Assembly: GCF_000969835.1 (NCBI RefSeq)
Contig: NZ_KQ033912.1
Location: 838,971 to 902,970 of the forward strand
DNA: 64,000 nt
Origin: Parabacteroides goldsteinii DSM 19448 = WAL 12034
GTDB lineage: Bacteria > Bacteroidota > Bacteroidia > Bacteroidales > Tannerellaceae
Direction: 5' to 3'
Both the position numbers and the translations under genes were made by a program. Positions 39,629 through 47,500 of this stretch are shown one piece after another. The notes under the pieces were generated by a model. It was not told the origin of the DNA and made no database searches. It saw nothing but the letters and a program-made list of their open reading frames with translations. How positions within the stretch are numbered: the stretch's first letter is position 1; each line of letters starts with the position of its first letter.

Positions 39629-41884
39629 ACTGTTCTCACACAAATCAAACGAACGTCCTTTTTGCCCGTTCTCCATCTGATACAAAGTCCAACCACTGTT
39701 ATCCGCCTTTTTCTCCAATCGCCAACTCAATGCCGGATTTTGTAACATCTTACGAATATGCGTCGGAAAAGCATCTGCCCTACGAGCTTCTTCCCAGGTA
39801 CGGACCACATTGAATATCGCATATTTTTGCGGACAACTTTCTACATCTTTCTGACCGATCCTGAACGCATACGTACAACCATAACCGATAGCCGTAGCTT
39901 CAATATGCTCAAAATCTTCCACCGTCGACTCAGCCGTAATCGGGAAGTTTCCACCAAATGAAGACGGGAAAAAGTTGGCATAAGTAACATCACGAAGGTC
40001 TTTACCCTGACTGGTCGTACTTCCCCATACACGCTTCTTCACATCATAAATATTCAAACCGCCTCCCACATTCCAAGTGCTCTGATAATGCCAGGAGCCT
40101 TCCGACAAAGTCGCTCCCGTAAAACGAATATCCGGTAAACCATGCTTCTTCGCTTGCTCAAACATATTGCGGAAGAAACGTTTCACGCCATAACCGCCAA
40201 AACCTGTGTGGAAATAAAACTCCTGTCCGTCATAATCGAACATGCCCAATCCGCTGTTCTTGCAAATATCGGCATAATGGCGTGCCAGTTCATCTTGTAA
40301 TTCCAGGTTAGGAATCAATCCGGCATATGCTCCGCCTACCGCAGGTTGAAGTTTATCCACAGCATCCCCCTTTACATGAGCAGCAGGTCGAGTCCCCCAA
40401 TAACCACGTGTCACTTTCATGAGCCGATATGGTTTTTCCTTTGTAACACCCAAATAGTGAATCAATTCCTTACCGATCTTAACCATATTCAATTCCGGAC
40501 TATGTCCTTCCCAACAAGCTACTTCTTCCAAATGAGTAGGATCATCGATATAAATCATCGTATCCGTCTCGTTCAAATTTTCCGTAAGAAAACGACGGTG
40601 TAAAATACAGATACTGTCCGATGGTACCGGACTACAATCCTTCGTTCCGGGTGCCATTGAGTTAGATATGGAGGTACGCCCCAAAATCAACCCCTCTTTA
40701 GCCAACAGGTCGGCATACTCGCGAGTAGACAAATCCTTATCTGTGAAATGATAGCGTTTCTTTTCATGTCGCGGACCGTCAATGAAACCGCCATTTCCCC
40801 TATCGGCATGCAAGAAAGGTTGGTCGTACGTATGAATCACTTTCAATCCCATCTGTTTAGCATACGACGCCACACTGTCCATAAGTCCTCCATATGTACA
40901 TAGATCCGGCATGAAAGTTGTAGGATCTTTTACCCACTTACCCTGGAAAGTAGGATAAGGCAAACCCTCATTCAAAACGATATCCTGAATAACTTCCATC
41001 AAAGCCGTACTATCCGGGCTACCCCACAAAGCGATAGATGAACCAATGAAATCCACTCCCGGAACATCCTGACGCATCATGTGGTTAGGTTCATTGTTTT
41101 GGAAGATAGGATTACCTTCCGGAGAATAGATCATCTTACCTTTCCGGCGATCACGCGAATGATAGCGTATATTAATTCGTCCGTTACAATCAACAAAAGC
41201 CGTATTACCATATAGAATACGGAAATACGATTCTTTCCGATTATAAAAAGCCACATCGTTGATTCCGTCGCCTCCCATCGTAAACTGTTGCCCTTCATGC
41301 AATGTTAACGGTAATGGATGATTCACCGGATCAGGCGTATGGGCAATATAACCCGAAGGACCTGTTTCGGATGTAAAACGTGATTCTCCGCCAATCGTAT
41401 TATCATCCAACGCCAAAGCTCCGATAGCATAACCTACCGCAGCCGAGGTATCACGGGCCACCCCGATCATTTCCCCCAATAAATTGGTAATATTCGTATA
41501 ATAATTACCCCACTGTATACCATCGATTCCATTACGAGGTTCCAAACTTTCCAACTTCAACTTGAAATATTTTGTCTTCTCATCCAAAGCAACCGTTGCC
41601 ACAGAGCCGTTCTCGTATTCCAACCGATACTTGCCTCCGCTGTAATGAGCCTTTTGCGGATAATAATACCGTTTCAGGTCTTCGTCATAAAGAGACAACA
41701 GGGGCGACGGCTGGTCCGCCGGACTGAAATTACGACTTTCGCGTGTCAAGTTCCACATACCGGTGATATATCCCCGGTTATCTATATCGATACCGAAACG
41801 ATCTGTTTTGAACGATTGATGCGTACCCGACTCGCAACTACATAACAACAGAGTTGCAGCTACAAAAGATAATGTTTTCTTCAT
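39620..41884 (-). CDS. unrecognised putative glycosidase lipoprotein, family member 2 of 3
   Basis: 754 residues; lipobox LLLCSC (Cys17). Paralogue of the 19698-21992 and 44818-47103 proteins and closest to the latter: both end ...RKMLQNPALSWRLEKKAD and share STTSQGKDLRDVTYAN and SEGSWHYQS. Candidate active-site region is MFDYDGQEFYFHTGFGGYG. The final residues SKQ-stop are encoded by the regulatory element of the next promoter, so this C-terminus differs from its paralogues. It is a single-gene unit with its own element-bearing promoter. The biochemical function is unknown to me; glycoside hydrolase is inferred from fold-like features and context. Confidence 0.75.
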   Translation of the reverse strand: MKKTLSFVAATLLLCSCESGTHQSFKTDRFGIDIDNRGYITGMWNLTRESRNFSPADQPSPLLSLYDEDLKRYYYPQKAHYSGGKYRLEYENGSVATVALDEKTKYFKLKLESLEPRNGIDGIQWGNYYTNITNLLGEMIGVARDTSAAVGYAIGALALDDNTIGGESRFTSETGPSGYIAHTPDPVNHPLPLTLHEGQQFTMGGDGINDVAFYNRKESYFRILYGNTAFVDCNGRINIRYHSRDRRKGKMIYSPEGNPIFQNNEPNHMMRQDVPGVDFIGSSIALWGSPDSTALMEVIQDIVLNEGLPYPTFQGKWVKDPTTFMPDLCTYGGLMDSVASYAKQMGLKVIHTYDQPFLHADRGNGGFIDGPRHEKKRYHFTDKDLSTREYADLLAKEGLILGRTSISNSMAPGTKDCSPVPSDSICILHRRFLTENLNETDTMIYIDDPTHLEEVACWEGHSPELNMVKIGKELIHYLGVTKEKPYRLMKVTRGYWGTRPAAHVKGDAVDKLQPAVGGAYAGLIPNLELQDELARHYADICKNSGLGMFDYDGQEFYFHTGFGGYGVKRFFRNMFEQAKKHGLPDIRFTGATLSEGSWHYQSTWNVGGGLNIYDVKKRVWGSTTSQGKDLRDVTYANFFPSSFGGNFPITAESTVEDFEHIEATAIGYGCTYAFRIGQKDVESCPQKYAIFNVVRTWEEARRADAFPTHIRKMLQNPALSWRLEKKADNSGWTLYQMENGQKGRSFDLCENSKQ

Positions 41885-41991
41885 GATATAATTTATATGT
41901 TTTATTTACTGTCTATATAAGAATACACTTCTTGTACCAAAAACATTTAGATAAACTAGTTGAAAAATTCCTTTTTAGAAACAGAGAGGTA

Positions 41992-42060
41992 CAAAATTAC
42001 AGGTTTCGGCTTTCCCATATAATAGCAAATAATTACCTTTTCCGTGGATTATTATTGCAA
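41992..42060 (-). promoter_or_regulatory. promoter with shared 17-bp regulatory element (copy d)
   Basis: -7 box TAATTTTG at 41992-41999; element GTGGATTATTATTGCAA (plus strand) at 42044-42060; spacing 44 bp; inner block AATAGCAAATA at 42021. Drives the 39620-41884 gene. Confidence 0.75.
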
Positions 42061-42080
42061 GTAGTGCAAATGGTACTGAT

Positions 42081-42183
42081 ACTACTATGCTAGCCAGACG
42101 ACATAGTAGTGCTGGCATGATGGCCCCCACCCTATAACGTACGTATCCGTTGGAAAAAAACGTACGCTTTTCTTCCAACGGAT
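42081..42183. repeat. inverted-repeat cluster downstream of the second GH2 gene
   Basis: The 398-bp gap contains no gene. Beyond the copy d promoter it holds ACTACTATG/CATAGTAGT (42081-42089, 42102-42110), two ACGTACG-containing palindromes (42136-42144, 42159-42166) and ATCCGTTGGAA/TTCCAACGGAT (42145-42155, 42173-42183). The last stem may end the GH2 transcript, though no strong T run follows. Confidence 0.55.
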
Positions 42184-42282
42184 TATCTTTAACCGACTTC
42201 ACATCCGTATTCAACATGACAGCCCATCATTGATAAAACGATAGCTAAACATAATTTCAAACCTATATATGTTCTTATTTTA

Positions 42283-44799
42283 TTATTCATGATCTATCTC
42301 AATATCAACCGTCGCCTTTTCCAAACCATCCGCCTCGATAGTCAAGCGAAGCGGTTTATTTCCATCTCGTTTAGCTTTGACTATAGCCAGGAACAAACCG
42401 TTAAATGCCGGACGGGACGGTTCCGAAAAGGTGATCAAACAAGTCGGGTCACCATTATCAGTTGCAACAATTTCCCCGTCACCTTCCAAGCTACAGAAGA
42501 TACGGTTCTCGGCTGTCGGCACATCGTATCCATCTTTATCCACCAACGATACTTTAACAAAGACTAAGTCCTCGCCATCCGCTTTGATCAATGTTTTATC
42601 CGGTACGGCTTTCAGACGAACGGGATCACCGGTAGTCCGCACACGAGTTTCCGCCCACTTTTTATGCTGCTTATAAGCAACAGCCTTCAACTCTCCCGAC
42701 TGATACACCACGCTATCCCAACGGAAACGGTATTCATACGGTTGCTTTTGTTTCTTTCCCAACGACTTGCCATTCAAGAAAAGTTCCACCTCGTCCCCCG
42801 AACTATATACAAAAACAGGTGTCACTTTACCTACCCGATCGGGAAAATTCCAATGTGGAAGGATATGTACCATCGGCGTATCTGGCATCCAACGCGCCTT
42901 ATATAGGTAATAGCGGTCTTTCGGGAAACCAGCCAAATCGACAATACCGAAATAACTGCTCCGCGACGTAGGGCGGTTACGTTCTATCTTATTCAATTCT
43001 TCACGCTGCTTAGCCAGTTCTTCTTCTGTCATGGCAGCCGAGTGATTCAACAAGACACTGGCATCACTATTAAATGGAGTCGGTTCGCCCAAATAATCAA
43101 AACCGGTCCATACGAATTCACCACAAATGGCCGGATATTTATCCAATGCAGCAAACTCCCAATCAGGTAGTCCTCCCCATCCGGGTTGCGTCAAATCATA
43201 AGATGAAACATGGAGTTGGCGTGGAAAATATTCGCCCCTGGAACTCATTGTCGAACTGGATTCACTCGAATAACCCGACAAATGCTCATGTCCTTTCTTA
43301 TTCAAAAACTCTCCATAAAAATCAGGTCCTCCATATACGCCTGCCGCATAATTCATTCCATGGACATCCACCTGCAATTCCGTTCCATTCACGGCAGACT
43401 TACTCGGATAAGAAGCTCCAAACGTAGCCGGACGGGTCGTATCGAAACGATGAACCACTTCTGTCAAATGACGGACAATGCCCAGTTCCGGATTATATTG
43501 TTCAGGTAACTCATTTCCCGTACTCCACAGGATAACCGATGGATGGTTCCGGTCCCGGCAAATCAGCATTTCTATATCTTTTTCATGCCATTTTTCGTAT
43601 AAAGAACTATAGTCATACTCTTTCTTTCCTATTGTCCAACTATCGAACAATTCGTCCATAACCAGAAACCCCATCTTATCTGCCAGCTCCAACAATTCCG
43701 GTGCCGGAGGATTATGAGAGGTACGTATTGCATTACAACCAAAACTCTTCAGTATGCGCAATTGTCGCTCCATGGCAACCTTATTCACTGCTGCCCCCAA
43801 AGCCCCCAAGTCGTGATGGTTACATGTCCCGTTTATCTGCACGCGCTTGCCGTTTAACAGAAAGCCGTTATCATGCGTGAACTGAATAGTCCGGAAACCA
43901 AATGGTGCATCATACACATCCACCAGTTTGTTTTTATTATAAACCGACACACGGGCCAAATAGCGGTTAGTATTCTCCAGACTCCATCGTTTAGGAGAGT
44001 TCACAAGCAAAGAGACCGTATCACCAATCAATTGGTTTGGTTTCAACAGTAATTGTTTCTTTACGACTGCGACTTTCGCGCCCGGTACATCATCCTTATC
44101 CAGTTCATAAATATCAACCACGTACTGTCCGTCTACCGCTTCCGATAAATTATTCTGTATTTCGACATGGACCAAGGCATTGGCCTGCTCGTCTGTGATT
44201 TCAGGTGTTGTCACAAAAACACCCCACTGCCCCACGTGTACAGGATTCGTTTTCACCAACCGTACATGCCGATAAATACCGGCACCGGGATACCAACGGG
44301 AGCCGAACTTTTCGGTATTCAGCCGGACAGCTACCACATTCTTTTTATCATACAAAAGATACGGAGTCAAATCGACCCGAAAAGAGCTGTATCCGAAAGC
44401 CCATTCGCCCACTTTATTCCCATTAAGCCACACTTCGGCATTCGCCATCGCACCATCGAAATCCAGATAAAACCGTTTCTTTTTATCCTTCGAGGATACT
44501 TCAAAGTATTTACGATACCAACCGATCCCCTTCCAAGGCAATTTTCCGGTATATCCATCCAAGTCAATACGGAAAGGTCCCTCGATCCCCCAATCGTGGG
44601 GAACATCCAGCCTCCTCCAATCCCAATCGTTATACGAATATGACTGTAAAGAATCCGGTTCCTCCACACGCGAACCATCCGCCTGCAAGCCAAACCTGGC
44701 AAACCGCCAGTCTCTATCAAAATTCAATTCGGAGCGCTGGCCCCAAGCCAACAATCCGAACATGTTTATACATGCTATGATTAAATAAGACTTTCTCAT
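42283..44799 (-). CDS. GH2 beta-galactosidase-like enzyme, copy 2
   Basis: 838 residues, signal peptide (GLLAWGQ). GH2 sugar-binding domain (DVPHDWGIEGPF, GIGWYRKYF, AEVWLNGNKVGEWAFGY), barrel with GTCNHHDLGALGAA, RTSHNPPAPE, the acid/base Glu in LWSTGNELPE and a nucleophile Glu in YSSESSSTMSSRGEY. A DUF4982-like domain (VELFLNGKSLGKKQ) and C-terminal Ig-like domain follow. It has the same architecture as the GH2 at 12977-15421 but is clearly divergent. It starts 18 bp after the 44818-47103 gene and is cotranscribed with it, so both are under the 17-bp element. Confidence 0.93.
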   Translation of the reverse strand: MRKSYLIIACINMFGLLAWGQRSELNFDRDWRFARFGLQADGSRVEEPDSLQSYSYNDWDWRRLDVPHDWGIEGPFRIDLDGYTGKLPWKGIGWYRKYFEVSSKDKKKRFYLDFDGAMANAEVWLNGNKVGEWAFGYSSFRVDLTPYLLYDKKNVVAVRLNTEKFGSRWYPGAGIYRHVRLVKTNPVHVGQWGVFVTTPEITDEQANALVHVEIQNNLSEAVDGQYVVDIYELDKDDVPGAKVAVVKKQLLLKPNQLIGDTVSLLVNSPKRWSLENTNRYLARVSVYNKNKLVDVYDAPFGFRTIQFTHDNGFLLNGKRVQINGTCNHHDLGALGAAVNKVAMERQLRILKSFGCNAIRTSHNPPAPELLELADKMGFLVMDELFDSWTIGKKEYDYSSLYEKWHEKDIEMLICRDRNHPSVILWSTGNELPEQYNPELGIVRHLTEVVHRFDTTRPATFGASYPSKSAVNGTELQVDVHGMNYAAGVYGGPDFYGEFLNKKGHEHLSGYSSESSSTMSSRGEYFPRQLHVSSYDLTQPGWGGLPDWEFAALDKYPAICGEFVWTGFDYLGEPTPFNSDASVLLNHSAAMTEEELAKQREELNKIERNRPTSRSSYFGIVDLAGFPKDRYYLYKARWMPDTPMVHILPHWNFPDRVGKVTPVFVYSSGDEVELFLNGKSLGKKQKQPYEYRFRWDSVVYQSGELKAVAYKQHKKWAETRVRTTGDPVRLKAVPDKTLIKADGEDLVFVKVSLVDKDGYDVPTAENRIFCSLEGDGEIVATDNGDPTCLITFSEPSRPAFNGLFLAIVKAKRDGNKPLRLTIEADGLEKATVDIEIDHE

Positions 44800-44817
44800 A
44801 TTTATTGATATCTGTTT

Positions 44818-47103
44818 TTAAGGAACAAAACAAAAAACGTTTCCATCCGCCTTCAAATCGAAAGAATGTCCTTTCTGGCCATTCTCCATTTGATACAACG
44901 TCCAACCGCTACTATCCGCCTTCTTTTCCAAACGCCAACTCAATGCCGGATTTTGCAGCATCTTGCGGATATAAGTCGGGAAAGCATTCGCCCGGCGGGC
45001 TTCCTCCCATGTACGGATCACGTTGAAGATGGCATATTTCTGGGGACAACTTTCCACATCATCCTGGCCGATTTTCAAGAAATAGGTAGTTCCATGTCCT
45101 ATGGCTGTGGCCTCTATATGTTCATATTGTTCAACAGTCGATGCTGCCGTAATAGGGAAATTAACACCAAAGCTGGACGGGAAATAGTTCGCATACGTCA
45201 CATCGCGCAAATCCTTTCCCTGGCTGGTCGTGCTTCCCCAGACACGTAAATCGGCATCATAGATATTCTTACCACCACCTACATTCCATACGCTTTGATA
45301 ATGCCAGGAGCCTTCGCTCAAGCCCGCTCCGGTAAATCGGATATCGGCCGGCAAATTCAACTTCTTTGCTTGGTCGAACATCGTCCGGTAGAACCTTTTA
45401 ACCGAATAACCACCCATCCCGTTAAAGAACAGGAACTCCTGACCGTCGAAATCATAAAGCCCCAATCCTGACCGCCCGGCAACATCCGCATAATAACGTG
45501 CAAATTCATCCTGTAACTCCAAATTCGGGATAAGTCCCTGGTATCCCCAGCAAGTAGTCGCCTGCAACTTGTCTACCGCATCCCCTTTGCCATGGACTGC
45601 CGGTATCGTTCCCCAATAACCTCGTGCCACGTTCAACAACCGATAAGGCTTTTCTGCCGACACACCGGTAAAATGAATCAATTCCTTCCCTATCTTTACG
45701 AAGTTAAGCGGACAAAACTGGTCCGAAGCAATCAACTCGTTCAGGTAATCCGGAGCATCCACATAAATCAAAGTATCACTCTCCGATATATCTTCACTCA
45801 AATAATGCCGGTGCAAGACACACACGCTGTCTGACGGGAACGGACTGCAATCTTTCGTGCCGGGAGCCAAAGAGGTCGTGATATTGGTACGCCCCAAAAT
45901 CAAACCATCCTTAGCCAGTAGGTCGGCATACTCACGATGCGACAAATTATTACCATCCGAAAAACGATACGTCTTACGTGACTGATCCTTTCCATCCAGA
46001 TAACCCTCATTTGCCCGGTCAGGAACCAAGAAACCCTGGTCATAAGCATTGATCACCTTCAATCCCATTTGCTTGGCATACGAAGCGATACTATCGTACC
46101 GGTTCCCGTATGTCTGCAAGTCGGGCATGAAAGAGGTCGGATCTTTCACCCATTTCCCGTTGAAAGTGGGATAAGGCAACCCTTCTTCCAAGACAATCGT
46201 CTGGATGACATCCATCAACGCCGTACTATCAGGGCTTCCCCACAAGGCGATAGAAGAACCGATATAATCGACACCGGGCACCGCTTGCCGCTGTTGGTGG
46301 TAACGGAATTTTTCACTCACAAGCGCAACCCCTTCCGGTGTGTAAATCGTATTTTCCCTGCGGCGATCGCGCGAATGGTAACGGATATTGATGCGCCCGT
46401 TATTATCCACCCCCGCCGTGCTGCCATACAACGAACGATAAAACGGCTCTTTCCGGTTATAAAAAGCCACATCACTGAACCCGTCGCCTCCTACGGAAAA
46501 ACTCTCTCCCTCATGGAGATTCAAAGGTAGCGGATATTTTTCCGGGTCAGGCGTATGGACAATATAGCCTCCTGCGCCTGTCTCTGACGTATAACGCGAC
46601 TCCCCGCCGATCGTATTGTCGTCCAACGCCAACGCACCAATGGCATAGCAGACAGCAGCCGAAGTATCACGCGCCACCCCGATCATGTCTCCCAAAATGT
46701 TATTGATATTGGTATAATAATTTCCCCACTGCACACCATCGATACCCTCGCGCGGCGTTAAATCCTCCAAGGTCAGTTTGAAATATTTATCCTTTTCGTC
46801 CAACCGCACAGTCGCCACCGAACCGTTTTCATATTCCAGCTTGTATCTGCTTCTCGCATAACGGGCTTTCTGCGGATAATAATAACGTTTCAAACCGCTG
46901 TCATAAAGTGCCAACAAAGGCGACGGCTGATCGGTCGGACTGAAATTGCGACTCTCGCGCGTCAGGTTATACATGCCTGTGATATAACCGTGCGAATCGA
47001 CATCGATACCGAAATAATCGGTTTGAAAGGATTGAGACGTATTCGAACTGCAGCCGGATAACAGAACAGTTACCGCTGCCAATGATAATAATTTCTTTTT
47101 CAT
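44818..47103 (-). CDS. unrecognised putative glycosidase lipoprotein, family member 3 of 3
   Basis: 761 residues from MKKKLLSLAAVTVLLSGC (lipobox Cys18). A longer in-frame start at 47202 is rejected because it would overlap the promoter and place a non-signal sequence in front of the lipobox. Same family as the proteins at 19698-21992 and 39620-41884: VDYIGSSIALWGSPDSTALM, LYDFDGQEFLFFNGMGGYS, GAGLSEGSWHYQSVWNVGGG, and an insert with FVKIGKELIHFTGVS and VARGYWGT. First gene of a two-gene operon with GH2, under element copy e. Function not recognised; a secreted or surface glycosidase is the most likely role. Confidence 0.75.
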   Translation of the reverse strand: MKKKLLSLAAVTVLLSGCSSNTSQSFQTDYFGIDVDSHGYITGMYNLTRESRNFSPTDQPSPLLALYDSGLKRYYYPQKARYARSRYKLEYENGSVATVRLDEKDKYFKLTLEDLTPREGIDGVQWGNYYTNINNILGDMIGVARDTSAAVCYAIGALALDDNTIGGESRYTSETGAGGYIVHTPDPEKYPLPLNLHEGESFSVGGDGFSDVAFYNRKEPFYRSLYGSTAGVDNNGRINIRYHSRDRRRENTIYTPEGVALVSEKFRYHQQRQAVPGVDYIGSSIALWGSPDSTALMDVIQTIVLEEGLPYPTFNGKWVKDPTSFMPDLQTYGNRYDSIASYAKQMGLKVINAYDQGFLVPDRANEGYLDGKDQSRKTYRFSDGNNLSHREYADLLAKDGLILGRTNITTSLAPGTKDCSPFPSDSVCVLHRHYLSEDISESDTLIYVDAPDYLNELIASDQFCPLNFVKIGKELIHFTGVSAEKPYRLLNVARGYWGTIPAVHGKGDAVDKLQATTCWGYQGLIPNLELQDEFARYYADVAGRSGLGLYDFDGQEFLFFNGMGGYSVKRFYRTMFDQAKKLNLPADIRFTGAGLSEGSWHYQSVWNVGGGKNIYDADLRVWGSTTSQGKDLRDVTYANYFPSSFGVNFPITAASTVEQYEHIEATAIGHGTTYFLKIGQDDVESCPQKYAIFNVIRTWEEARRANAFPTYIRKMLQNPALSWRLEKKADSSGWTLYQMENGQKGHSFDLKADGNVFCFVP

Positions 47104-47125
47104 CGTATAATTGTAGATTATTAAA

Positions 47126-47194
47126 CAAAAATACAGGTTGGCTATTTGCCAAAACATAGCAAAAAACTGCCTTTTCAGTGGATTATTAGTGCTT
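47126..47194 (-). promoter_or_regulatory. promoter with shared 17-bp regulatory element (copy e)
   Basis: -7 box TATTTTTG at 47126-47133; element GTGGATTATTAGTGCTT (plus strand, one change) at 47178-47194; spacing 44 bp; inner block CATAGCAAAAA. Drives the 44818-47103 gene and GH2. Confidence 0.75.
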
Positions 47195-47227
47195 TTAACC
47201 ACCTTAACATCCTCCTCAAAAACAAAG

Positions 47228-47272
47228 TAAGCTCCGATACCGAAGCATAACTCGCCACGATACCGGAGCTTA
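47228..47272 (-). terminator. terminator after a gene remnant
   Basis: A 15-bp stem (TAAGCTCCGATACCG with CGATACCGGAGCTTA, two G.T pairs) around a 15-nt loop, followed on the minus strand by CTTTGTTTTTG. It directly follows the stop of the remnant at 47285. Confidence 0.65.
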
Positions 47273-47284
47273 TCACATCCAAGC

Positions 47285-47380
47285 CTATTCTATCTTAGGC
47301 CTGTCATTCCCCCCGTTGTCCGGACGCGCACCGACATACAACGTCACCGGATAGTCAATCAGGCGCGCCTGTTTCAAACG
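47285..47380 (-). pseudogene. C-terminal remnant of an unidentified gene
   Basis: About 30 codons on the minus strand read like true protein (LKQARLIDYPVTLYVGARPD, then NGGNDRPKIE and TAG), are GC-richer than the flanks and are followed at once by a good terminator. No start codon or signal precedes them; upstream is AT-rich non-coding sequence and the susD3 terminator. It is probably the end of a deleted gene that once lay between susD3 and the 44818-47103 gene. The parent gene is not recognised. Confidence 0.4.
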
Positions 47381-47432
47381 TGTGAGAGAGTATATAAATT
47401 TAAATATTAAAAGTGTTTTGCTTATAAGGTAT

Positions 47433-47478
47433 GAAAAAGCATGCAGACAAATCTTTACAGAAAATATCTGCATGCTTT
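47433..47478 (-). terminator. terminator after susD3
   Basis: Stem AAAGCATGCAGA with TCTGCATGCTTT (47436-47447, 47467-47478) followed by a T run on the minus strand; near copy of the susD2 terminator. Confidence 0.85.
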
Positions 47479-47500
47479 AGTCAATCAATTCAAATCAAAC

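Noticed and set aside
41975-42217. 80-codon minus-strand frame upstream of the 39620-41884 gene
   Set aside because: It spans the copy d promoter element and inverted repeats; there is no lipobox, signal or family resemblance.
47104-47202. N-terminal extension of the 44818-47103 lipoprotein
   Set aside because: The extended start falls across the -7 box and the 17-bp element and would bury the lipoprotein signal; MKKKLL at 47103 is better.
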